Shown here piece after piece: positions 21,668 through 33,500 of a stretch of 64,000 nucleotides of DNA (the stretch's first letter is position 1; each line of letters begins with the position of its first letter). The stretch lies in NCBI RefSeq assembly GCF_019649055.1, contig NW_026570249.1, positions 62,001 through 126,000 on the forward strand, written 5' to 3'. The DNA is from Paramacrobiotus metropolitanus. Taxonomy: Eukaryota > Tardigrada > Eutardigrada > Parachela > Macrobiotidae. A program made the position numbers and the translations under genes. The notes beneath the pieces are model-generated. The model was not told the origin of the DNA. It saw nothing but the letters and a program-made list of their open reading frames with translations, and did no database searches.

Positions 21668-24600
21668 ATGGCGGAAATCGACAAATACATTTTATTTGAA
21701 GCGCTGTTACTGCTTTTCTCACATTCAGTTGGATGTGTCGACAATGTCCAAATGACCTTTGTAGATATTTTGGTCATTCATTCCGGTTTTTTAAACTCCT
21801 CCTTCGGACTTATTAACACGGTTCAGTCCGGCGTTCACAAGGCTAATGCCGTCTTGCAGCATGCCAATGTGGAGTTCACGCCATATTTTATTCCCAACAT
21901 CTCCAAATGGGATTACGACACTAGTCTGTCCGACAACATAGAACATTTATTAGCTAAAGAGTACTACGAAAGTTTAAATTTCTCCCATAAAACTATCGTC
22001 ATCTCTCTGAGTAAGGTTTGAGCGTAGCCAGTCTCGGAAACAGTGGTCGATGACCTTTATGTTTTAGACTGCACCGACGATCTGCGGATTGGGAATATGA
22101 CAAAGTTCTGGGATATTCTTTATGTAACCACGTAAGAAGTTACCCGCACTTCTAATTTTTTAATCTGCGTATAATTGTGCGGTGCACGTACCAAAATCTT
22201 TATTGAAATCTCAAAGGTATCTGCTTTATTTAATTGACACTTTTATCAAATTATAATTTAATTTTGTTAGCGGAAGGCAGTGCAAGCAGTATCCGGCTGC
22301 TCATGAAGTGTATCTCGGTATGCAGTCTACGGAGAACTACGCGCAAATCCTGTTGGACGTTTTACGTCTGTATCGCTGGTACAATGTGTTCTTCTTCGTC
22401 GATAACGCGTTGGACATTTTCTTGGAGCTGTACGCTGCCGCCCGTGCAGCAATCAGCCAGTTCGACGATATGGATACCTCAGTGCAGTTTTTCACTGGGC
22501 AGGATTTAAATGCTTCTATGACGCAAGATCTCCTTTACACATTCAAAGAGCAATCTCGAAGTACATAAAGGTCATAGTACCACCACATTGTCCTGAAACT
22601 TTCATTTCACTGGTTGTTGTAGTTCTGATTGTCATTTCTCCGGGACTGATATTGCGGAGCGTCCTGGTACATATGAATAATTGTTATGATTTATGTAAAA
22701 GACCTAGCTCGGCTTCAATAATAGCTTAAGAAATGACGAAATGTTGCATTTCTAGATTGAAGCGGCTCATTTGGGAATGACCAATGGACAATTCGTAAAC
22801 CGCACATTAATCTAGCAGCTATTATTTTGTAATCGGTGTTTTTTTGAAGATGTACATTGGTATGGAGAGATGGCTTCACGGGGAAAAAGACTTCCACTGG
22901 GAACAAGGAGATAGCTTTGACGCAGTACGATCCCGATTTCACATTACGCCGACAATTGTTTCGTTGCCGGTCTCCTCGTTATTTTTTTCAGATCGCGCGT
23001 TCTGCTTTCCAATCGCTCCTGATCATTTCTTCTATACTGAACAAAGGTCTCAACTTGCATCAATTAATGGAGATGAGGGCGATGGCGACAGCGACCGCTG
23101 TTCAGGCCATCGCTCAGGTAACAATAAATTCGTAAAATAATAACACCTCACTGTCGACAGTGTCGTAATTGCTGTAATCGTTATCTGTGCGTGAAGGTCT
23201 TGAACGATCTACCACATTCATTACTTGATACCGGAAGCCAGTTATCGACCCATTTTGCCCACAAGACCTTTTCCGGTATTGCGGATCATTTGGTATATGT
23301 ATCACAGCAGCGTTTGCGGGTGACCAACATGACGGTACGATCGCTGAATGTACGAACTGGAGCAATGCAGGTAGCGCAATGATAGTGACTCAACAAAAAT
23401 TACGTACAATTTCGGGGTGTGAACTTCACAGAATGCATTAGTCTGGAATGTGCGCACTGGCACTTTTACCAACATCCATCAGATTTGCTGGCCTAATGGT
23501 GTTGGACCGCCAGAGAATGTTCCGCGCTGTGGATACCGTGGCGACGAAGCACCATGTCAAATGTTTTGTCAGTAATCCGCATAGCAAAATTTTTGCAGTG
23601 ATATAGTTTGTCCGTGACCTTTTGCAGCACTCCACTACCAAGGACTATTCGCCGGTGTTGTCGGCACGTTATACCTGTGCGGAGTGGGCTATGTCCTGGC
23701 GACTATGCGGATCAGGTATATCAAGGCTTTGGTCAGCATATGAAAAGAGGTTTTGGAAACGGTGAATTCCATAGATCGCATAACACACGCGATGACCGCT
23801 GGTGGGACATTAAGATGAGCCTAATCACACGGGTCGCCCAAGCGCATCATAACGTGTCCACGCGAAATCTCCTGACAGGGATGGCGTCGGATAAAGATCG
23901 CACCGTAAGAAGGTCCTGAAATTTAATAAATTTAATTACCTGGGTTTTTTTGTAGGCGGCAGCTATCGCGGGCGACAAGTTTGTTGGGCAGGCATTATTG
24001 CACAACGAGAATGTTTGGATCAAGTTTATCTACTTCAACCCGATGAATGTATCAGCCTCGGCTAACCTGATCGTAACAGCAGCGACACGAACACTTCTCC
24101 AAAACGTACGCAACATTAATGCAGTTACAAAACAGCATGCACACGAAGTCGTCATCCGTGACCTTATGGCTGTTTTAGCTTGGTAACTGTCTGCACATCA
24201 ATGTGTGCAAATTCTACGGTCTTTTTACGATTTCCACGGGATATTCTCAACGTGTTTACGCGGTTGATGAGTACTGCGAACGGGGAAATCTGCACGGATT
24301 GCTGGAGATCCGTAATTTGGACTGGTCGTTTCGCTCGTCGCTCATGGTTGATCTGCTCGAAGTACGAGCTCGTAACATATGTTATTACATTTCGAACGCT
24401 GCAACATAAATGCAACAAGTGCTTCTGTATTTAAAAGGGCATGGCGTATATACATTCCAAACCAATTGGCTACCATGGACACCTCAACGAGTTTAAATGC
24501 CTTATCAATCGACGTTTCATGCTGAAGATCGGCGAAACCGGGCTGGACCGGATCAAGCGCCAGTTACTCGCCAACTCGTACACGGGAACGGCTGATATGC

Positions 24601-26567
24601 CGCCGAACAAACTGTATTGGACGGCACCAGAACTGCTGCGCAATGCGGCACAACCCAACCAAGCGACGGACGTGTACTCAGTAGGCATACTTTTGTATCA
24701 GATGCTGGTGTGGACCGAGCCCTACGACGAACAAACGGAGCAATATACTAATTACATAATATAAAATTATCTTTTTTTATTTCATCTTCGCTACGTTAAT
24801 AAATTTTTGTTTATTTATTAAAATGGAAACTCTTAGGTAGAAATAGTAAAAAGTTTCTCCTATGGTAGTTATTGAGACTTCGGTGACCTTTACAGAGATT
24901 GTCGCCGCGATTACGCACGAAGACTCCGCCCACCGCCACTCACTGCGCCCCACTCTGGCTGGTCACGACATCAGTAAACTGGTGCGACAAGCCCTGCAAG
25001 CATGCTGGAGCAGCAACCCCAAAATCCGACCGAAAATGCGGGACCTGCGACGGGACATCTACGGGGCATGCAAAATCAGTCCTGCGACGAATTTGTCGGA
25101 AAACCTTTTGCGTCGTTTCGATGCATACATTCATGAATTGGAAGTACAGCTGCAAGAGCGAACGGATATGGCGGTTCACGAAATCAACCTTTTCCAGCAA
25201 CGTTTATATGACCTTTGGCCAAAGTAAAAAAGCCGTCATTGTATTTTAAGCCGTCATTGTAAAAAAGCCGTATTGGATTGTAATATAATAATCCCGTGTT
25301 CTAGAGAAATTGCCGTAAAAATTTGGAACGATCAGTCCGTGCATTCGCATTCACACGAAGACGTGACCATCCTGTACGGTGACGTGGTGGATTTTGAGGA
25401 GGTCATCGAGCAGCTGACACCCAATGCCTTATTTCATTTTCTGCAAGATTTTGCGCTAGTGCTTAATCAGGCCTGCGCGGGGCTGTGCGTTATGAAGATC
25501 GAACTTCTTGGAGCGTCTTACATCGTACGTTTTTCTCCGCAGAGCGATGTTTTATAGTATTTAGCTAGACCTAATTCAGCCGCCAAAATCCATTCTATTA
25601 TATTTCACAGTTCCAAATTTGCATTTTTAAGCTGCTTTGAATTTGCTATACTTTACTTTAATTCACAATAGCATGATAACAATATCAAGAGTTAGTTTCA
25701 CTTAAACAAAACAACATTTTCTACAGTACCCATGACAGAAGCGGCATTACCCCTTTGAATTGCTAAAGAAATAAATATTCTGCCTCAAAAACTCGTGGCT
25801 GCGAATCTCGCCTGTTTGTAACTCGATGAATTTGCTTGAGTTGTGAACACTGACCTCGTTGTTCTAGTACTGCTCCGGCATAGTGACCTATACCGGTAAG
25901 GATCCTGTACTGGAAATCTGTAAAGCCGCCAACAATATCCGCGAATATTTTACCTCATCCTCCAAACTGCAGTGGCTGCCAGTTCATATTCGCATTGGAA
26001 TCAGCACCGGTATACAATTGTAGAACACTTAGATATTTGGTACTCCAACATTATTTTTCATGACCTCACCCGGGTGTTTCTCCAACAGGTCCATGCATTT
26101 CGGGGGTGATTGATCCGGCTCGGCCACGTTATCGTTTGTAATTATTTTACTTACAAATAAAAAATACTCTTCACGTTGACGTTCACTTCGCCATTTCAGT
26201 CAACTGTGTGTATTACAGATTAGGCTCAACCCTGAAATTTGCACGGACATTATGCCATCAGGGTGACGGTAACGGCATCTACTTAACCACTTCAACCGCC
26301 GAGCGCTTAATGGAGCGCCATCCTGACGTTGGCTTCCTGGTGACACCGTTGCGCCGGGCTATGCACAGCCCGCGTTTCCACACGGTGCTGACGCCGGCCG
26401 TCTATGTCCTGGAGCGACGAGCCCAGACCAGTCAGCTGACGCCGGATCGGGCACTGATGGGCAAGGGAAAAAAGATGCGTGCAAGCCGCGATCGCACTAA
26501 GTCACCAGCTGTGCATACCCGGGTCAGCAGCTCCAAAAGCTTGTACACCAAGTTAGCGAAATTGTGA
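21668..26567 (+). CDS. Receptor guanylyl cyclase, probable pseudoenzyme
   Basis: Single-pass receptor of about 1,060 residues. Exons: 21668-22010, 22068-22131, 22271-22560, 22623-22666, 22756-22794, 22850-22924, 22992-23117, 23197-23370, 23483-23567, 23628-23715, 23775-23904, 23956-24105, 24179-24361, 24438 to about 24735, 24896-25223, 25305-25524, 25868-26009, 26089-26137 and 26219-26567. Order: signal peptide; ANF-type ligand-binding region (HLGMTNGQF, AFQSLLIISSI); juxtamembrane CWPNGVGPPENVPRCG; membrane helix (about 23640-23710); kinase-homology domain (NVCKFYGLF, GMAYIHS, YWTAPELL, DVYSVGILLYQML); dimerisation helix; cyclase domain (VTILYGDVVDF, HIRIGIS). One metal-binding Asp has become Ala (ELLGASYI), and the FGDTVNTASRM motif reads LLGSTLKFART. 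The exon ending near 24735 has no canonical GT donor. AATAAA at 26619. Confidence 0.88.
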
Positions 26568-27557
26568 AAAACCGACACAAACCAGCCTCTAATGGACTGC
26601 TGGTATATTGCTTTATAAAATAAAATCGTTACAAGAAATGCCATTCGAATTCATTTATATTTCAATTTTGCTGGCAAAGGTGGCTTAAAGCGTATAAATG
26701 TTGCATGTATAAGCAACAACTAATAAGTTTCTTGCACAATTTGACTGCTAAACGTTTTTGGAATAACTTTCTATTTGCCTCCAATCGTATGGTGCATTAG
26801 CAAGATGTTTGAATACTGAGTGGGTCTGGGTTTCGGAAAGCACTTCTATGGGCTGTTTTTTATTTGGTTCGAGCAAATGTTTGACCTTTTTTCTACAGCT
26901 ATGTTATAAATTTGCATGACTTTTGTTGAGACTGCGCAGTATATAGCACAGAATTTTGAATTTTAGACGTCGCCGCGAACGATCTTTAAAGCTTACGACT
27001 CTGTTCTAATCTACATGCTTCGTTAGGTATTCCGGCCTAACATTGTTTCTCAGGTGCTGTATAGAATGACAGCCAACCAATGATTACAAATAAAATTAAT
27101 TCGTTTTTAATACTAAATTGTAAGTTATTATAACAACCAAAATACCGGTGACCGGTTCCCGGTGGCGTCAGAAAACGACACAGCTAACATACTTCTCAAC
27201 AAAAATTCTTTAAAAATCGCAAAGTTTGATTATTAAACTGGACAAAAACCGCCAAAAATCTGAGTTGCAATTCATCAATTCTCGAGCAAAATGTAAAGCA
27301 GCGCATGCATTTACAATGCACCAGTTGAAGAACCAGATTTCTCCGCGCTTACAAAGATCCGAGTCAAGCAACTGCCGGCACAACCGTGTGCACGGTTAAT
27401 CCAAAAACTTTGGTCCTTCCATTTTGGTTTTTATTAGTGCGAAATTCGTTATTCTCCATACTTTCCATCAAAATCACAGATTATCACGAAAGAAAGATCA
27501 CGAACGAGCATGCAGATCCCAACTGCAGACTGGAATGAGCGAACACAAAGGGCACGA
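26568..27557. other. Convergent intergenic region
   Basis: Lies between the 3' ends of the cyclase (+) and semaphorin (-) genes. AATAAA for the cyclase is at 26619-26624. No other gene was recognised. Confidence 0.45.
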
Positions 27558-30500
27558 TCATACGGCATTTATGTGCTGCTTCATGCAGGCCTGAAAACCA
27601 ACACTTATGAGAATCGGGTACGCTGGAAATGATATAAATTGCTGATTTACCTCTTTGCTTTTCTGCCACGCTTGCATATGCTTTTTATACTTTTGGAATT
27701 CATCACACCAGTCTCGGTAGACCTTCTTATATTCTGCTTCGCTCCTCGGTGTTTGACAGCTCTCTGTAAAAATAGGCACAACTATTAATTAACTCATCTT
27801 CAAAAAAAGTTTTACCGTATCAAAAATTTTTCGGTGCGGTAGGTTTTAACTTTTCGATGTGGTAATTACCTTGATCGACGCCCAAACTGAATCTGCACAC
27901 AACATCGTGTCCACTGTACATTTCATAAGAACCGGCATCGGATGGTCTTATTTCTGTCAGCAGTAATCCCTCTTCCGTGCGATGTAATCGGTGTTTTCGC
28001 AGCTCCTTGTCCAAACGGGCTTTATTGTGAACCCAAAATACATCTTTCGCTTTTTCGGGCGAATATGATGTTTGATATCGGCAAGGGAGAAACACTGTCT
28101 GCCCTAGTAATGCACTGGTGTTCTGCCACTTCACGCACTCATCGCAAACCAGAACGCGCTCCTGTCTAACGTCCTGAAGAAAATTGGGATCAGGACGCCA
28201 CTTCAAAGATTCTGGAAGAAAAAACCAGTAAGCTATTGTCCAATTCGCATATCACCTTATTAAGAAAAGAGCAACAAAAAACAGAATTATGAAAACTAGC
28301 TCGTTAAGGTTTTTTATACAATTTGCGGTAAATTAGACGATATCCATGTAAGTACCATAATCTGCTGTTCTACGATAGTTCATCTATTGCAATAATGCAA
28401 CCGTTTCTTGGATGTTGGGCACACAAAGTTCTCAGTTTTCTGATTTATGAATGCTGAATAAACACTTTCAGCCTACCATAAAATACGATTCTTTGTGGCC
28501 AAATTAGACCATTTATAAGTATACTCCTAAACTAATTATTTACCGCTTATTGAGGCAATTTCTTCGCATTTGCTGTTTTCCCTACTCCAAACACAGAACG
28601 GATCCCGTACGCACGACGAACAATGCCGGTGATTGTGGCAGCTGGCGAAGGAGAACTGGGCCACTTTGGTATCGGTGGATGCATACACCGACCGGTGCTC
28701 ATTGGACACCGTCATGGCGCGAATGGCTTCACCTTCCAGCGTAACCCAAACGTCCAGCAGACGGGATTCCACGGACTGCTTAATGGAGTCGTACCAGTGG
28801 ATAATTTTGTGTACTACACCGGTGTCTGAAATGTAATTAGAATTATTTTGAGCTGTATGACGCAATAATTGCGTATATCCAAAGGTTGTGTTATTTATTT
28901 CGGATGTACGTAAACGCATAACTTACTCGATGCAGCGAAGAATACACTGTATTCGTATCCTTCCGCAATAGTCTGAACAACGGCTAACTTTGTTAACGTT
29001 AATCCATGCTGGTAAAATAGTGGCTGGCCATATTGATGGGCTACTGCTGCGTCCATAATGGGATGATTCTTAATAAAGGTTAGGACGCTGTCGGGAAGAT
29101 TCTTGGTGTCCTCCATACACTACAATCACATTAAAATTAACATAATTTATTTCACCTAATTTTTCTCTATAAATGACTACAGAATGTTATTCGACAAAAT
29201 TGTTTAGCGCTTTTTGTAACTTTCGGTAGGCTCTCAAAATGCACTTATGAGTACCTAAGCTTTTTTTTGCATATGAAAAAAATTTAGCTCGACAGAATCT
29301 ACGATTTCCTTCCATTTGTAATTACAACAATGACATCTATGTGTGTCGAGTATGTAGACAAATGCTTTTTTTCTTCTCTCCTCACGTCCCAGTTGGGGAA
29401 ACGCGTTTTTCGTTATAGTTATGCAAATATTAACACCATGTCGCTCCCTGTCCCTGTGTCCATACGCACTTACCCGTCCGGGTCGCGGTTCCGGTACATC
29501 GGATTTCAATACCGGAAGCCACGCGGCGCTAACCGAAGCCTGCTCCTTAAAGCGTCCATTGAAGGCCTTCTCAATATCCTCCAGTGTAAAGGCACAAATG
29601 GCCGACCCCTGAAATCCCCCGGCATCCGCGGCGCCATTTAATGAGCTGGTAAATGTGGCGTAGAATGTAACGGCCGATGTGCGCGGCGTATCGGCCTTGA
29701 CAATACTCTGGATCTGGTTGAAATAATAGGGATACTCTCCTGGGATGCTGCAATTAATCCGCGCCTTGGTATAAGTGGACCAGTTCTGCTCCAGGACATT
29801 TCGGCCACCGGTGTCTCGCTATACCAGAAAATAAGATATGCCCATTACATGTATATAACACAGATACACAACATGGAGATGATTGGGCAAATAGCGCTTA
29901 ATGACCGGACAGGCGTTAATCTGATGGTTCGTCCCGAGGTCAGTGTTCGCAGGAGAATGCGCCGACCATTTGGTGTGTTATTTACAAAGGGATGCTATCG
30001 ACCCTTTGAATTTGTAAGTGTAGTTTTGCTGATTATGTTAACTGTCATTTAAAACTTTTGTTCGTCGTTTACACTAGGGATTCCTAATGAAACCATTAAC
30101 CATAGTACGTCAGCCACGACAACGCAAAGTTATTTTGTGTACCGCTTTGAAAAATTCTCTAAGAAAATTGTAAATCAAAGCACAAATGCACAAATGCACA
30201 AATGCACATTTTCCAAAAATACAAAATGCACAATTAAAACTTTAAAATATTAAAAATTAATCGAACAAAAATGCTGCAGTTATTACCTTGCAGACGCGGG
30301 CAACGCGTGCGTAGACGTTCTTTCCGGCATTTGTATATTCAATCGCATTTTCCCGGAAGAAGAAATAGACATATTCATCGATCTCGTACGATCCAACAAA
30401 CTGGGGAGCTATTAGGAAAAAAACCAATTTGTCAATGCTAGCCTTACGCGAATGAATTGTGGTCGCTGCAGACAGAGTCTAAGCTAATATACCACAAATG

Positions 30501-33500
30501 AGAAAGTAATGCTATTAAGTTGCCGGGGTTATTGGCATTTAGTGTATACAGTGGGGCTCGTTACAGGGGACGAAACTGGGATTTTAAGCTTCGATTTTTC
30601 CCGCTTACTGTCAAGCCATTTGGTGTCGTATTCGATGCTGCGTAAATACGAGTGGGCTAGTGTTGAGCGGGAATCGTACAAGTCCGATCGGAAGATAAGA
30701 TGATCAGCTCTGCTTACATCCGCCACAGTTCCCGAATACAAAGCCGGATAGTTGCCGGGATTACCGTGCTCTGTAAAGAGGATTTGTACATTTTTCATAC
30801 ATTTGTACATTTTGTACATAAGTACATTTTTTCCTTTTGTTACTTCTTAACACATAAGTTGAACTATCTATAATCAAAAAGAGTAACTTTTAAACTATAA
30901 TCAAAAAGAGTAAAAAGAGTAATTTTTACAACATAATTTTTATTTAAAAATTAAAAAGGTACGTTTTGCGTGTGTTTCGATGAAAGCTTGTTTTTAAGAT
31001 ACATGTATGTACTGTAGATAGCCAAAAATATTCGAATTCTGCTCTATAGCATAGGCAGTTTCCTGTTAACAGTCATCTGCCTAAACTCATTGTCCACAGG
31101 GTTGAGTGAGACCTCGGTAAACGAACAAAATTCTCCCTTAATTGCACAGTTTACAGATAGAATCTGTCAAAATAATTACACTGTTAATAGAATACTTACA
31201 ACAATTCACTACAATTACATCCGCACAGCGTCGGCGGCACTGACGCAATAGGCAAACAGCATTACTATAATTTACATGCAATCGCCAACGCACTTACCAA
31301 CCCAAACGGCGGTGCTATTATCTTCCGGATCAAAGGGACATTTCGCAATACCATCGCCGATCCCGGGGAAGCTGATGCCCTGCACTTCGGTTAAATTTCC
31401 TGAATGGGCTATCCAGTCTTTGGGTCGGTAGGCATTGGTGCCGCAGACATACAAGTATTGACCTTTGGCTAATGGCTGGATGACGCGGATGTGGTTTTGG
31501 CAATGGAAATGCTGTATGCATTGTTTCCGTTAGTGTATTTGAGTATATAAGTGATGCACACAGTGACACACACTATTCTGTAACTGCAGAAATTACCTTT
31601 GATTTGCCAATTATATTTTCACAGCGTCGGCGAAAATCAGGCTCGAACTTGGGAGACTGCAAAGATGCACATAAATTAGCTGCGGTTGAGAGAAAACCGA
31701 AGGTTAAAGTTGAGATTTGATTATGTTTTTACGACTATTACAAAAATAGCGATTATCAGAAATCAATTTACGGTTTATATGAGGGAAAATTTCTCATCCA
31801 TTAAACGCAGGTAATACATTCCTGGGTGGATGAAAACGCAATTTCTATTTCGGCTTAAACCGTCAGCCTAATCCTCTGCGCTGAACAAAGTGCGAGGCTG
31901 GTGGAACAAAATCTTCTTAACTGATCACCTGGAGGGGAATATATTAACGAACACCAATAATTATCCTGACTGGAACCTATCAGGCCCCTGTAATCATAGT
32001 CACAGCGCATCAAACGCCCCCTGAACACAGCTTTAAGGATTAACATGCTTAACATCTGGAAAATATTTTCGGCTGGTTATTATTATCGTTACTGACCACC
32101 ATGCGCCAACTAAACACATTTTTAACCGTTGGGGTGGCCATCGTGACGGCAAAAGTATTGGTTATAAAATGGGAATAGGGGTCATTAGTGATTTGCATAA
32201 ATAAGAAGATTTTAATTGCATTCATTACTGACTATCCAATACTCAGTGCTGATGAATTATTAATTAAGCCAAACAAGTTTATCTTTTTACCGTTAACAAA
32301 AATTCCCAGAATGCATTAGCTACTGCAATAAAGCTGCACACTTTCACTATTACGGAAAAGATTTTGTCAATATTTTTGGCAGTACGGTCATACAGTTTCA
32401 AAATCCTTTCAAGCAACAAAAAAAAATAGAAGTAACCAATGTGCAGCCTATACTTCAAGGAAGCCATTCATATGCAAAATAATAAAAGCGTTCGGCTTAA
32501 TAGACCCACATTAGATTTGCATTTTATTTTGGAGCGTGCTACTTGCGATAGAAAAATAGTGAGTAGTGTTAGAGACTGATGTTCGCATAGTGCATGGCTA
32601 ACTTCAAACACATCAAACCGCTTATAAACAAATGATAAATATTTTTATGCTCATAAATGTATACTTTATCTGACGCTGGACCATTAGAGTAATTGCAGTT
32701 TTATAACCAAATGTTATTAATATTGCAAACGACCTGACCTTATGTTGCATTTCTGTTATGCGGCGTAAAACCATTAGAATATATTGCCAGCCAACCGGCC
32801 AGACTGCGTTAATCGTCCTAGCGCATTACATAACGTAAACCCCCTTGGGGGCGTTTGCATCTTGTCAATTACGATCCTCTGACCATGTTACACCGCATCG
32901 ACAACACATGCTGTGCCGCAGCCAGTACTAAATAATTCAGATGCAATCATACCCAAGTTGTATATATTTACACTGCGCGCCCGGCGCAAGATGCTATCCC
33001 CGGCTGTTATTGCCTGGCGGTAAATTATTAACGATATGTATTCGTTGGCCGCACCGCAAAAGCGATCTAAGTATAGGATGGGCTGTATATACGCGCCCCT
33101 GTGTATTGCTGCCTGTTATTCCTGTTGTTCTGGGAATGGCCGGGAGAATAGACGGTAGCAGGTGTGTGGCGAGCGTAACGGTGCGATAATTATGGGCTAC
33201 GCGCATATGGCCGCGGCTGCTATACTTACATGGCAGGATGATGCGTTGATGTTGTCCAAATTCAATTTGAACATGTGGTTCCTGTAATAAAACACCGCCG
33301 TGGTCATTCATGGTTTCTCCATTTCGCTATACCAGTCTGTAATTAGTGCAGGCTTATTAAATTAACGACCTGGATCTCGGTATATTTAGGCATACCGAGA
33401 ATATTTCTTTCCGCTTTCCACTTCGCTTACGCTAGTTATCAACATGAAAATTGTGCATTTATTTATGACTTTTAGAATTAATTCCTCCCATAACTTTCTC

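Noticed and set aside
26134-26218. Alternative cyclase splice using 26133 and 26200
   Set aside because: It also keeps frame but gives a poorer family match than 26137/26219, which aligns residue by residue with the PRYxLFGDTVNTASRM region.
31855-32055. Minus-strand open frame with possible splice sites, considered as a Sema2a exon
   Set aside because: Splicing 33230-33281 directly to 31597-31656 keeps phase and matches the family, so no extra exon is needed.
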